NCBI GenBank assembly: GCA_036346405.1
Contig: CM070566.1
Coordinates: forward strand, 53,311,231-53,375,230
DNA: 64,000 nucleotides
Reading direction: 5' to 3'
Source of the DNA: Phyllostachys edulis
Lineage: Eukaryota > Streptophyta > Magnoliopsida > Poales > Poaceae
Positions 21,730 through 34,095 of this stretch are shown piece by piece. The notes under the pieces were generated by a model. That model worked only from the letters and a program-made list of their open reading frames with translations, ran no database searches and had not been told where the DNA came from. The position numbers and the translations under genes are program-made. How positions within the stretch are numbered: the first letter of the stretch is position 1; each line of letters begins with the position of its first letter.

Positions 21730-22212
21730 TAGGGATGGGAAATGGTAAAGGATAATCCGTTTTATCCGATATTCATATCCGAGAAAACGCAAATGTGGTA
21801 AGTAAAATCCGTATTCGAATATTATTCATATCCGTATTCGGTGTTATTCGTGTCCAGAAAAAAAAATGGATAGTATTCGTATCCGTATTCGGTGTTATTC
21901 ATATCTGGAAACAAAACCAGATAGTATCCAAAAAGCGAATCGAATACTATCTGCTTTTTTCTGATATCTATTTAATAATATTTGTTCTACCGAGATTTGT
22001 CGCAAAAAGTTGTAGGATATTCGCATTCAATCAATTGAGTGCATATTCGATTTGAATTAAATGATTCTATTCGACATTCAATTCAGATTCAGATTCGAGA
22101 ATGTTGAATTAGATTCGCTTTTAAAAATAGAGATTCATATTCATTTTAAAAATAGGAATTCGTATTCGTATTCGGGACTATTCGATTCGTACTCGATCTG
22201 TTTTCATCCCTA
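21730..22212. mobile_element. Non-autonomous hAT-type element, 483 bp
   Basis: The termini are TAGGGATGGGAAA and TTTTCATCCCTA. The 8-bp flanks ATGAAGAC (21722) and ATCAAGAC (22213) match at 7 of 8. The interior is built from repeated GTATTCGTATCCG-like phrases, typical of a well-known grass hAT MITE type. Confidence 0.75.
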
Positions 22213-22261
22213 ATCAAGACCTTATCGACAAGCTCAGGAAACTTCTCCAGGATAAAAGGCA

Positions 22262-22448
22262 CTCCCTCTGTTGATTTTCTAGGGCATGCTTTTTTGTGTG
22301 AGGTTGTTGTTTAGTGTAAGGCGTACACATTCACACAATGCGCAAGGCGAAATTTGTGAGTTCTTTCCTTAATTGGTTGACCCTATTAAGTGCAAAGCAT
22401 GCTTGCAAAATGCATTCGATACTCTGAGTAGGTACGAATGGAGGGAGT
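22262..22448. mobile_element. Stowaway-like MITE
   Basis: The left end is ACTCCCTCTGTT and the right end reversed is TACTCCCTCCATTC. This is the CTCCCTCCGTT signature of Tc1/mariner Stowaway elements. Size is about 187 bp. The TA duplication is degraded. Confidence 0.75.
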
Positions 22449-23099
22449 ATTTATTTTTAGTTATGGACCTGTAAAATAATGTAGTTTTACTTTTAGTAGT
22501 TTCGATTTAAACTTGATAGACATTTTATACCTTGGGCTCACATGTCAGTCTTACAATGAGTGACATATTGTGAATCTTGTAGTTATTCAAGGCATACTTG
22601 TGAATTTTCTCTTTTATACAAGTGATGTTACCCATGTACATATTAACTCTCATTTATACTAATATATATATAGGAGTTTTGTTATGGTACACCCACTTTC
22701 ATATGAGACATTCATTAGCCTTGATTTAAGATAATAAAGTCTGACCCAAATTCCAGGATTATAATATCGTTATATCCAATTTCAAAGCTTAATATTATCA
22801 TATTTATGTTTTGACACTACTAAGGAAGGATTTAAACGGTAGGAAAAATAGAGATTTCTAGCAGCGTGACAATATTTTTACTTAAAAAATAGTTCCCTGA
22901 CCAAGGGTAGCTACCTAGCACTCCTCTCACACTGCTATAGCCCCTCTCCTTCCCCTCCTCATTCCACCGGCGGTGTGCTTCCGACCCCACGCGTGGGGCC
23001 AAGGCATCCCCCACAGCGGGAGGAAGAGAGAGAAAGAGAGAAAGGACGGGTGTGCATCCCAATGATAATTTGATTAATCAAAATGTTCTCTTCCCCTCG
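22449..23099. other. No gene recognised
   Basis: AT-rich sequence, with one short GC island at 22960-23040 (CCCCACGCGTGGGG palindrome). Nothing codes recognisably. Confidence 0.35.
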
Positions 23100-23370
23100 T
23101 TCCTAATCTTCTGGAGCATGACCTACATCCAAGATGCCATCAAAAATTTCGGAAGGCTACTATTTGGGAAAAAGATCTCTCTAACGTATCTCGCACTATC
23201 ATCAAAGCTAGAGTGATTGACATAGATCAAGTCCCAAAAAGCATCCAAATCATAGACGGGGATGGTTTCCTCAGTGAGTCCTGGACGGTCCTCTGTGAAA
23301 TTATCTCTCAGTCTCTCCTAGGTGGTGGCCCTCCAGACGAAGACGCCCCCCAGAAGATGGAGGTGACCTG
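23100..23370 (+). pseudogene. LINE ORF1-like fragment
   Basis: A plus-strand frame contains KARVIDIDQVPKSIQIIDG, SESWTVLCEIISQSLLGG and PPDEDAPQ, a pattern found in the nucleic-acid-binding ORF1 region of grass L1-type LINEs (family knowledge, weakly diagnostic). It is cut at 23371 by an LTR that begins TGTCGGGACCCC. About 60 residues before it read in another frame, so it is broken. Confidence 0.4.
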
Positions 23371-26300
23371 TCGGGACCCCGGATATGGAACTCCGGGACC
23401 CTTTGTGTATTCTGAACTAATCCCATGATCAGTAGCTAGCTCACACAGTTGCAACATTGATGAAATCAAAACCATACAACAAGATAAAGATGAAGCAGGC
23501 AAATTAATATTTAGTAGCAAAAGGACCTTGTGGTCAAGTCTTACAAAGTTTGCCACGCAGGGCTTAACAACGAAAGGTAACTTGCAGTGGTGAACAAAAC
23601 ATCTCGTGGAGGCTACCCTACATGCCCACAGGCAATTGAGTAGAGGACGTGACCTAATTCGCATAGTCTTCGAAGTAGTCTTCCTCGTAGAACTCGGTGT
23701 TCCCTAGTTCTTCTTCGGTGACTGATCAACAAATGGCGCAAAGTCGTGAGTACTTTAAAGTACTCGGCAAGTCGTAGGGAAATGTATGCAAATAATATTT
23801 ATGCAAGGCTTAACAAGGATAGCTTTATGGCTATTTTCCGGAAAGTAATATTAACAGTAAATACAATAATTAGATTGAAAAGCATAATTTAAGAAGATTA
23901 ATACATAAGTAAACAAGTTTCTTTAAAATAACTAGTGAACACCTTGTTCACTTCCCAACCATCAACCAACATCCATATCGCTTCCCAACCAAACCATTCC
24001 AATATTTTTATGAAAATCTACCCCTCGTGTGAAATCATCAGGCATTGTCCATAACTGAGGACACGGCTATTCGAATAGTTTTACACTTTGCAGAGGTTGT
24101 ACAGCTTGACCCACAAGAGATAATCATCTTATACTGTACGTTTAACACACTTCCGAGGTGTGCGACTAAGTTCTTATCACAAGGCTTTTGCAAAGTTCCG
24201 TTTTGACTTGGTTCTGCTCGCTAAGGTTTCACAATTCCGGCCCCCTCTTGCGCCATAATCAACCAACACAGAACCGACTTAAAACATTGCTAATTAGTTG
24301 GCTAGGTCCACCCCATAAACGGACTTGTGGTTGCACGGTATGACTCAGATCAATGGCACACAAAGTTAAGTCCTTAGTGACTACTCAAGCGAGGCAACCA
24401 CACCCCAAATTCATCCTCTTTACTACACGATCACTCGCTCAAGTATAAATCATTTTTGGTTCAACCCAGCCAAATAGCAACCCTTGCTATGGCACAACAA
24501 ATTTTAATAACAGTGGCTCCGCCACAATTCTATATTTCATTTAGTCAAATTCAATCATTCTTTGAGTATGTGATCATGAATCCCACGCGACTAAGCATGG
24601 CTAAGCATAATATGACCCAAGTTGGTAGTATAATAATGTCCAACTAATAATTAACCATCCTAAGGTATCCAAGGATTTATATCATTCAAGGGTACATGTC
24701 ATTCATAATTTATCAAGGAGGCATAATGACAATTAGGTAATTAACTATTCCCGAAACCATTTTTATACAACTAGCCATGCATGTTTATATCAAACAATAT
24801 AATTTTATAAATTAGGTATGACATGGTCAAAGGTCTATGACTTGCCTTCGTTGAAGAGTTGGGATGCTTCGGTCGTCAGGTCCAAGAAATATTCTTCCGA
24901 AACGCCGGAATCTATACGCAAACAAAGCCAAATAAATAAAGAAATTCCAAATAAAATCCAAAAATTACCAAATAAGCATCAATAGAAAGATAATGAATTT
25001 AGATATTTGAATCACTTGAATTGGAGTTTGGATGAAGAAGATATGGCCTTCGGATGTTTGAAAAGCACATAAAATGATGAAATCTAGATTTTCCTGATTT
25101 TTAGATTTATTTTCTTAAAGGAAAATTGTTTTACTACGTACAATGACGTCGACCACAGGATAATGATTTCAGTAAATTATTTTTGAAAGGAAAAAGCCAC
25201 GCGGGTAGAGGGAGCGAGGTGGCGCTGACGGAAGGATGTGGTGCTGATTTGGTGCCACCTGGGCAGCCACATTGGACCCGAGTGGTGGCGCGCTCGGCCC
25301 GACGGCTTGCAGGAGAGTGGTGGTGACTCCGCCGATGGCAAGGACACCTAGAGGGAGAGAGGGATGAGGCGAGTCCAAAGCTCACGGTTTCGTCGATGGG
25401 GAACAACGGCAAGACCGACGGCGAGTGGGGAAAAGCGGCAGTGGCGGCCGAAGGTGGTGGTGGCGGTCCGATGGGCTTTCGGTGACAGGGAGGCGCGCAC
25501 GGGGAAGGTGGTGAGCTTGTGATGCCGATGGAGTAGACCAAGAGGTCAGAGGAGGCTCGACGGCGGCGCTAAAGGTGGCGGCGAAGAGCTCGGCCGGCGG
25601 CAAGGTTCCTTGAAATACGGCAAAGAGAGGGCGAGAGAGGGAGGGTGAATCAGGGGAGATGGAAGAGGAGCTCAAGGCACTCCCAGTGCTCCTCTTTATA
25701 GGATGCGGGGAGGTCCGGAGGGCGGGATGGGCGGAGTGGGATTCACGGCGATGCTCGGGCATGGGTAGCGGTATGGGGAGAAGGTAGGGCAAGGGGAGGA
25801 GTGGGTGGCAGCAGCGGGTGCAGTAGAGCCGGGGATAGGTGGAGCGATAGGAGCCAGTGGGATTCACGGCAAGGGATGGTTGTGCTAGCGTGAAATCCGC
25901 GTGCATGGCACTGACGAGAGCGGCATGGGGGCATGGCGTGGTGGAGAAGATGATGACCAGATTTAGGAGGCACTAACAAAGGGGCGCCTTGTTAGTGGAG
26001 TGCAAGCACGAGGCGTCTTGATTAGGCCATCTTGTAGAGCGGGCAAGACGACGTGAGGAGAGAAAAGGTAAGTGGGCCGGGGAAATTTGGCCCAAGGTGA
26101 ATAGGAGGAATTAAAAGGATTTTGTATTTAAGAAAATACCAGAAAATGAAAAGCCTTTTTAGAAAATAGTAAATAAAGTCCAAAAATTCAAGAAAAATAC
26201 ACAGAAATTACTTGAATTATTTGGAACTTAATAAAAATACTTTTAGCTTAACTTTAGCTTTTGATTTTGCAAATAAATTATTTTTCACCTCGGACAAAAA

Positions 26301-26462
26301 GGAAAACCCTTTTTAAAATGCAATAAAATCCAAGAAAATACTTAAAATAATATTTTTGACTTTAAATCCAAGTAAAATCTAGAAAACTTAAATAAACCAA
26401 CTTTGAATTAATTGAAGTTTGATTAATTCAAATTAAATTGCTTTTAATTCTAGAATTTCAAG
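23371..26462 (-). mobile_element. Gypsy-type LTR, family L copy 1
   Basis: In plus orientation it starts TGTCGGGACCCCGG and ends against the CACTA-2 second ORF. Shared landmarks with the copy at 30550-35006 and, reversed, with 60306-64000 are GCTATTCGAATAG, TTGCAGAGG(T)TGTACA and CCCCTCTTGCGCC. A TATA box reads on the minus strand at about 25690-25700 (CCTATAAAGAGGAGC). The GC-rich tract 25130-25980 has open frames of up to 174 residues without a domain. No clean TSD was found, so one end is probably truncated. Confidence 0.65.
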
Positions 26463-28500
26463 TTAAGGCGTCGAGGGTGTCAAGGTTGAAGAAAAAGAAC
26501 AAGTCCTCGAAGGTCACCATGAGGACACAATCTTGAACCACTTGGTTAAGATGATCCTTCTTGAACTTGACACTGACACCCAAGCATTGTTGTCCATCTG
26601 TCTTGTTGGCCTGTTTCATGTACCATGTATGCAATCTCATGCAAGAGAATCCTAGGGTACGGTCGGGCTCTACCGTCTCAACCAACGGCTGGCCTAGCAC
26701 GAATTTTTGGGCCAATGGCAAGAAGAGGATATCAGAATAGGAGTCGACCGTCTTCGATTTGCCCTTGCTACCTCGCGTTTTAGAGGTCAACTTCATGAGA
26801 GTCGATTGAGCACGAGGTGTAGATACATTTGATGCATTGGGCCCTTGTTGCTTCGGTGCAAGTATCTCCCGTGGACTTGACACCGTTGCAGGACATTCCC
26901 GTGAAGTTGACACTGGAGTAGGTAGCTCTAGACAGATGTCCCTCTTGGGCCACTAAATGAATGTTCAGTGGCTTGCCGTAGAGTCATGACCTCGTCGTCT
27001 AGGGGAATCTGCAGCGAGACGACCGCGAAATTGGCATAAACATTGTTCACACTCACTTTTGCGAAACCCGACGTTGGATTTACACTGCACCAAAGCCTTG
27101 ACACCAGATGGATACACCTAGCCCCAAGCAGCATCTAGGGCAACAGAGGCATATCTCACTTGGAGCTTGCACTTCATGGCCACCTACATAACAATACAAA
27201 ATTAGCTACTCCAACAGGCCTATCAATGGATCGAGCATTCCAAAGATAATAATTATTACCAGATGTCATCGATGTGAAATCTGTCGTCGCCTTTTGGGGT
27301 AGGGTTAGGGTTGGATCAGTGACTACTTTCGAAAGTTTGGGGGGGCTATCTAGCATAGTAAGGCAGGGCTTGCAATCGATTTTCTAAGCCTTTCCTCAAG
27401 GCTCTCCATCTGCTGCCGCGTCTCAGCTTTGTCACGATCATTGATATCATCTGTGATGGATTTAGTGATCTCATCTCTAAGGGATTCACGAATCTCCTCT
27501 CGTAGCTTTGCATCGTGCTCGGCTTTGGCTCTCTTCCTACTCCGGTACGCTTCAGAGTCCTCTGGGAATCCATGTTTCTATGGAACATAAAAACCAAGGC
27601 CTTTCGTGCGACCCAGGTGCTCATTATTTTCTAGGGCCATGAAGAGTATATCTCTCTCCCTAACTGCCTGAAATGAGCCTTGGGAAGATTGTGCACTCAG
27701 CGTTTCCTGCAATAGCCCAACATGTCATTTCACTTTCTATGAAGTTATGGAGTAATTACAAACTATAGGTAGTTCGATATCTTACCAAGCGCTGGGACAC
27801 TTCCTCTTTTGCAGGGTTTGGAAAAGAGTTGGCCCCCGAAGACAGGGTAGATAACCTCACACCTAGCCAGTTTCGGGTGCGCTCATCGAGGATCTCGACA
27901 AATGGTGGGAAGGCATTCGAATGGTTTGCCTATTGGTTTTGATCCATCCATTACGGGATTTTACCTGCATACCCAGCAGTGCCGAGTTTATAGGGGTGCG
28001 TGTTTTTTGCCTGGAGGGCCCTGTACACCACACTTTCACTTCTAAAATCATCTGTCGTCTTCTTCGACACAAAATCTTCCCAATACTCTTCCAAGAACGG
28101 ATACTTGTGGAAGGGTCTCAGATCCTTCTCCACGTAGTTCTTGACAAGCGTGCTCTTGAAGTTCTTCCACACTTTGCATGCTTGTAGCAACGCGTGTCGT
28201 CGCATGGAGTCCTGGTGCTATTTCAGGATCTCAAATGATTGGAAAATATCCGTCAACAGCTCTCCTTTATGAGCTTTGGTCAACTCTTTCCACAAATCAT
28301 AGGTGATGTTGACCCATTCTCGTGCAACTATTCCGACCGTTCTTCGGAATGCGGACGCTGCTCGGCGAGGATTGATAGGGGTCCCAGACTCATCGACCTC
28401 CGTGATGGTAAATCGGCCCCTAGGCCTTTTCGATATTCATCTACCGCGCTTGGATATTCCAGAGGACGGCGCATCAGACACATGAGGCGATGATGATGAA
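26463..28500 (-). pseudogene. CACTA-2 second ORF (Ptta/En/Spm-type plant transposase)
   Basis: The minus strand carries, in order, FTITEVDESGTPINPRRA, GIVARECVNITYDLWKEL, ACKVWKNFKSTLVKNYVE, YPFLEEYWEDFVS, HPYKLGTAGYAGKIP, WKHGFPED-like residues and, near the C-terminus, LHTWYMKQA, CLGVSVKFKKDHL and FEDLFFFFNLDTLDAL. This is the standard order of the second ORF of grass CACTA elements (Transposase_24-like). The pieces fall in different frames with intervening stops, so introns and/or frameshifts are present. The C-terminus is cut at 26463 by LTR copy 1. Its role in transposition is not settled; it may be a TNP1-like accessory protein. Confidence 0.8.
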
Positions 28501-29049
28501 GAATGAGTGGAAGACATCTTCACAAGAAATAGAAGTTCTGACACGCATGAACATATTATCATAAGATCCGATCTCTATGTGTATGGGTATACACACCAAT
28601 TAATAAATAATTGGGATATGCAGAGAAGAAATTAGGACCAATACAATGACATAATTGACATATAAACATGTAAATCCTCCAAGTCATTTAAAAGGAATAA
28701 TATGCTCAACAAAAATATCATGTGAACAAATGAAATCATCATAAAGCTAAGATTTAATATTTTGATATTGCTCTCAGATGTAGAGTAAGCATTCCAATTA
28801 GAGCTCAAGTTCAAACCCAATCATCAAAATAATTTTAGTACAAGACTATTATCATCACAGAGCATTCATCTCAAGCCCACCACACCACATTGCAATATAT
28901 TCCAGTAGAAGTATCAAAATAAATACCACATGAATCACTGACTAGAACAAATACAAATTCCTAAAATAAGTACAACACCTCATACTACTTAGTGTTTAAA
29001 CTAGATATGAGCGCAATTATCATGAGTCCACAAAGACCATGACAGCATG
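28501..29049. other. CACTA-2 spacer with a single copy of the unit amplified in CACTA-1
   Basis: 28801-28915 (GAGCTCAAGTTCAAACCC...CATCACAGAGCATTC) is homologous to the 165-bp repeat at 4676-5303 and occupies the same place relative to the second ORF. The rest is AT-rich, probably intron or leader. Confidence 0.6.
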
Positions 29050-29392
29050 ATAGATTATTGATAGAAAGAGTGAGGGAAAGGGGCATCAGGGTCGGCAACT
29101 CGGAATCGGTTACCTTTGGGCATCGAGGAGAAGGACGAGCAGGGAGCAGTACCGGAGCAGCAGGTTAGTGTCGAAGGGGAGACGCACCGAGCTTGGGGGA
29201 GGAGGAGGCGACGCGTGCTCGGGCTCGGGGAGGAGACGGCGGGCTCGAGGGAGGAGTCGCACCGGGCTCGAGGAGGATGCAGCGTCGAGGACGGTGGCGA
29301 TGGGCTCAGGGGAGGAGGGAGAGTTGGGAAACTTAATCATTTGAGTGGGGGAAGCAGCAAACCCTAGAGTCCGAATATAAATAGGGTTGGAC
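29050..29392 (-). promoter_or_regulatory. 5' module (promoter and first exon) of the CACTA-2 second ORF
   Basis: Read on the minus strand, CCAACCCTATTTATATTCGG gives a TATA-like box. It is followed by CTCTAGGGTTTGCTGC, ACTCAAATGATTAAGTTTCC and a GC-rich Pro/Ser/Leu-rich open stretch. The same module occurs on the plus strand at 57268-57545, with peptide similarity in the same frame (FPNSPSSPE / FSNSPSFPE; LDAASSSSP / LHAASSSCP), which supports real coding or conserved leader function. Confidence 0.6.
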
Positions 29393-29560
29393 ATCACAGA
29401 CGGTTCTAAAGTAGAACCGTTTGTGATAAATAATATCACAGACGGTTCCAATAAATAACCGTCTGTGATAGATTGTGTATCACAGATGGTTTATAGATGA
29501 AACCGTCTGTAATATATTATCACAGACAGTTTCTAGATAAAACCAGCGATATTCTTTTGT
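29393..29560. repeat. Internal subterminal-type repeat block of CACTA-2
   Basis: Six to seven TCACAGACGGTT / AACCGTCTGTGAT motifs lie between the two genes rather than at an element end. No CACTAC terminus is next to it. Confidence 0.85.
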
Positions 29561-29773
29561 ATTGGTAAATCTAGTTCTGTTTATTGGCTAGCCTTAGAAA
29601 ATGCTAGCTATGCCCTTTGAAACAAGCAGAAACACAACAAGTATATGTACACATCTAATTCACATTCATTTCAGAAACAAGCACATCCATTTCACAGTAC
29701 AAATCAATTAACTCAAATGAACTAAAATTAACCATTTAGAACACATATGCACAAATCGTTCAATCTTTAAAAA

Positions 29774-30549
29774 TTAGCCCTTCATGATGATCAACACGTA
29801 TGTAGCTAGTTTCATCATGTTATTCTTCCTCAATTCTTTATGTCGCTTAAGTAAAGGAGGCAACTCTTCAAATTGATTGTATTCTTTCTCGTCCACTACA
29901 TTCTCAACTTTGACAATCCTCCTTTTTCCATGAAGAACTACGTGGTGCTTTTTATTGCCTGGTCGGTTACATAGAAGACTTGAACAACTTGGTTAGCGAG
30001 TACGAATGGTTCGTCGTTGTATCTAGCACGTTCGAGGTTCACGGTAGTGACACCGTATTGGTCGACCTTCACTTGTGGGAGATGGACCCAACGACACCGA
30101 AATAAGGGGATCTTGAAAAGCACATAGTCAAGATCCCATATCTCCTCTATGAGCCCATAGTAGGAGCTCCTCAGCCCATCGGTACTAAACGCATCTATGC
30201 GGACACCGCTATTCTGTTTAGTGCTCTTTACATCCTGAGCCTGCATATAGAATGCGTAACCACTTATGTCATATCCTTGTTGTGTCACAACTGTAAATGT
30301 TGGCCCTTTTTTCAACCATGTCAACATACCACTTGACGAGCTCCTAGCGAGTCGCTCCTTCAACCATTGGTTGAACCGACTATTGTGTTGTCTCGTGATC
30401 CAAACATCCGGCCACTCCGGATTCTGCTGCTGAAGCACGTCCTTGTGCTGGTCGATATACGGGGATACTTCAGTCATGTATTACAAGACCGTGAAATAGG
30501 CTTGAGCATATGCATTTATATCTGGAGTGATTGTTTTTCTTATGATGGT
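29774..30549 (-). pseudogene. TNP2 CACTA transposase, C-terminal part (DUF4216)
   Basis: The minus frame runs from IRKTITPDINAYAQAYFTVL through MTEVSPYIDQHKDVLQQQNP, PEWPDVWITRQHNSRFNQWL, TQQGYDISGYAFYMQAQD, SYYGLIEEIWDLDYVLFK and PLFRCRWVHLPQVKVDQYG to PFVLANQVVQVFYV, a textbook DUF4216 domain. A one-base frameshift near 29955 separates it from a conserved tail (VVLHGKRRIVKVENVVDEKE...) ending at TAA 29774-29776. A stop lies at about 30478. It continues directly from the part at 35007, from which LTR copy 2 separates it. Confidence 0.92.
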
Positions 30550-32989
30550 TGTGAGGAACTCCCTCGGAATATACCGTCTGGATTTTTTTTGCTCCAAGAT
30601 TACCAAGATGGAGGAGCGGTAGTACCGCCTAAGACGCTTCCAAGGGAGGTTTGCCAGACCTCCCAAGAGATCTCAAAGACCTCCGGGGTCTTGGCCCCAG
30701 GCACGCCGAGCTAGTCCTGTGATCGATTGGCTAGCTCAAGATGCACTCCACATCGCTGTAATCAAATCCATACAACATGAACAAAGATGAAGGCATAAAT
30801 TAACACATATATTAACAAGGGACCTTAAGGTGAAAGTTTATACAAGGGTGCCTCTCAAGGCTAACAACAAAATAGAACAACAACACAATGAAAACAAAAC
30901 AATTACAGTGGTCCATTCTGGCTAGCCCACAAAGCTACCAAGTGGAGGACGTCCTAGTGCGCAGGGTCTTCAAAGAGCTCCCCTCCTGAGAGCACAAGAC
31001 CTCCTGGATCTCCCACCTCTGCTGATTAAAACAGAGGGCACAAGCCAATGAGTACTTTGAATGTACTCAGCAAGCCGTGGGGATAATGTATGCAAGTAAT
31101 ATTCATGCACGGCTTGACAAGGTGAGCTGTATGGTTAGTTTGCAAAAAACAATATTTGACAGTAAATAACATAATAGATTGCAAAGCTAAGGTTAAAACA
31201 ATAATACATAAATACATTTGATTTCAAAAGGGAGGTCGTGAGCACCCACTCACTCCCAAGGCACCAACCCAGACTTCTTTGGAGCACCCACTCCAGAGCT
31301 CTACAAGACCACCCCTAGACCTCCACGGACAACTGTGGTCATCACGAGTACGTCGGAGCCACCTAGAGCACTCGCCAATTCCCACAATCAACTGTGGACC
31401 ACTTCTAGGGTTCACAAGACCTCTTTTGAAGAAACGTCTAACCCTCATTCGAAATCTCCCAAGTGTCCATAATCGAGGACGCGCTATTCGAATAGATTTA
31501 CTCTGCAGAGGTGTACAACTTTACCCACAAGAGGTAGTCGCTTGATATTACACACGTTACCTTAGACATGTGAATCAAGTAGAGACCACCATCGGGTTTT
31601 TACAAAGGTCTGTCCCGACTCAGTTCTGCCCGCTGAGGTTTTGCTTCCGGTTGGGCTGCAACCTCCACCGGATTCATGCCCCCTCTTGCGCCAGCGCGCC
31701 AACGCTCCACCACAACAGAACCAAATTAGAACATCTCTAGTTATTGCACCCGGACCACCCCATAATGGACATGTGGTTGCATGGCATGGCCCAGATCAAT
31801 GGCTCCCAAGGTTCAGCCCTTAATTGGCTGCTCAGGCAAGGCTATCCTCAACCCAATGTGACCCCATAGCACCAACTCTGGGTCACCCAAGAGACTCCAT
31901 AGCAACAACTCATGTAGCACCCAAGTGACTCCATAGCAACAACTCATGGAGCACCCACTACTCGCACCTTGCCAACTTGCCCGAGCATAAAACAGTTTTT
32001 GGTGGCCAAAGGACCACCCTGGTCCCAACACCGCAAATTTTAACAAAGGTGGCTTCGACCACAAACAACACAACTGGCTCCAACCACGCTTGCACAAAGA
32101 AGGGCACCAACCACGCCCATAATTTAATTAGTCAAGTTTAGCAATATTGATTCATGAGGAGACCAAATCTCATCGGAGCATGACTAAGCAAGCACGATAC
32201 CCATGTTGGCAATAGCAATATGGAACCAACTAACAAGACTCCATCCTAAGGTGTTCAAGGAAACATGTCAACATGTGGATTGCCAAAGAAACAAGGAGGC
32301 ATAAATCGTGGGTATTTAACTAGAGCCCAAACCATTTTATACAAATAGCCATGCAGTTTATAACAAAACAAAGTACTTTTTGTAAAGGTGGGTTCAAATG
32401 ATCAAGGACCACGACTTGCCTTCAGTGGCGAGCTGCTGAGCTTCTAAGAAGGCTGCTGGATCTTCAAACTCCTCCGCACCAACGGAATCTACACGATGCA
32501 AAGAAAACAAATAAATAAAGCAACCCAAAAATAAACCGAAAAGAACTAGGCTACAACCAAAAAGGGAAGAGGTCCACTGGAAAGGGAGGTCCGACAAGGG
32601 GGGAGGTCCAACCAGAGGAGCTAAGAGAGCTCTCTAGAACTGAGAGGGAGAGGAGGAGGAGGTTGAGTGAAAAACAAGGAGACAGTGGTCGCTCTGTGGT
32701 GCTCCATATAAAGGAAAATGAGAATAGGAACGCCACCAAAAGGAGTGACCAGGTTCAAGGTATTGGTACAAATGTACACTGCCAACAAGTACCAAAAAGG
32801 ACTAGAGCAAGTACGGGATGAGACAAAAGGTCAAGGAGGAGGTGACAACAATAAAAGGGCGCACACTTTTGCAATGGCAAGGATGTGACAAAAGATAGAA
32901 AAAGGTGCGCAAGGTACAAACAAGAGTGACAAGATTACTAGCTAAAAACAGGAAAAGATCCTATGAAGGTCAAGGGGAAGTCAAGAAAG

Positions 32990-33452
32990 GAGGTCGTGAC
33001 CCACGAGGGAGGTCTTGACCGCCAGGGTGGCCTTTGCAAAAGACCACTAGGTGTCCTAAGGGCAAGGAGGCCCAAAGGTGGAGGTCTGCAAGGAAGGAGG
33101 TCCTAGAGACAAGGGGGGTCTAGAGCCAAACAAAGAACCAACAGAGAGGTCCAGACCAACCAAGGTTTAAACCCAAAGAGGAGGTCTAGACCAACTGGGA
33201 GGTCTAAACCACAAGGAGATCTAAACCTCAAAGGAGGTCTTAAACTCAAAGGGAAGGTCTAGACCTGCAAGGAGGTCTAAACACAGCGAAGAAGTCTAGA
33301 CCTGCAAGGAGGTCTAAACACAAAGGGACCTAGACCTCGAAGGAGGTCTGAACCACATAAGGGTTCTGGACCTCGGAGGAGGTCCAAACTACAAAGAGTG
33401 AAGGAATTCGAGGAGGCCCTGAGGGCAAAGAGGTCCAAAAGATACACAACGA
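32990..33452. repeat. Degenerate AGGTC-rich repeats, about 20-bp spacing
   Basis: GGAGGTCTAAACC- and GGAGGTCTAGACC-like phrases recur about every 19-24 bp. This appears to be the older, diverged seed of the ordered arrays that follow. Similar scattered units resume at 34430-34800 (GGGGAGGTCCAAAC). Confidence 0.8.
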
Positions 33453-33616
33453 GGAGGTCCTATGGACAGGAGGTCCAAAAGACACAACAACGGGGAGGTC
33501 CTATGGACAAGAGGTCCAAAAGACACAACAACAGGGAGGTCCTATGGACAGGAGGTCCAAAAGACACAACAACGGAGAGGTCCTATGGACAGGAGGTCCA
33601 AAAGCAAAGAGAGGTC
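33453..33616. repeat. 41-bp minisatellite, four copies
   Basis: GGAGGTCCTATGGACAGGAG units start at about 33453, 33494, 33535 and 33576. The array is read through by a plus-strand 83-codon frame (33398-33649), which I regard as non-functional. Confidence 0.92.
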
Positions 33617-34095
33617 CTGACGGTCAGATCCGCAAAGGGGAGGTCCTGACGGTCAGATCCGCAAAGGGGAGGTCCTAATGGTCAGATCCGCAAAGGGGAG
33701 GTCCTAATGGTTAGATCCACAAAGGGGAGGTCCTGACGGTCAGATCCACAAAGGGGAGGTCTAAACGGTTAAGATCTCCAAAGGGGAGGTCCTAACGGTC
33801 AGATCTAACAAAGGGAAGGTCTAAACGGTCAAGATCTCCAAAGGGGAGGTCATAACGGTCAGATCTAACAAAAGAGAGGTCTGAATGGTCAAGATCTCCA
33901 AAGGGGAGGTCCTAACAGCCAGATCTAACAAAGGGGAGGTATGAGCGGTTAAGATCTCCAAAGGGGAGGTCCTAACGGTCAGATCTAACAAAGAGGAGGT
34001 CTGAACGGTTAAGATCTACAAAGGGGAGGTCCTAACGGTCAGATCTAACAAAGGGGAGGTCTGAACAGTTAAGATCTCCAAAGGGGAGGTCCTGC
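33611..34095. repeat. 29-bp monomers passing into a 60-bp higher-order minisatellite
   Basis: GAGGTCCTGACGGTCAGATC monomers start at 33611, 33640, 33669, 33698, 33727 and 33756 (29-bp spacing). From 33751 to 34090 the spacing becomes 30 bp and two variants strictly alternate: A (GGTCCTAACGGTCAGATCTA) and B (GGTCTGAACGGTTAAGATCT). This gives about five and a half 60-bp AB dimers. Confidence 0.93.

Noticed and set aside
25134..25906. Long minus-strand frames (135 and 174 codons)
   Set aside because: They fall in the GC-rich leader of gypsy LTR copy 1, have low complexity and are not conserved in frame in the other copies.
33398..33649. 83-codon repetitive protein
   Set aside because: It is the 41-bp minisatellite read in one frame. 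It has no promoter context and the repeat length is not a multiple of three, so the peptide periodicity comes from chance openness.
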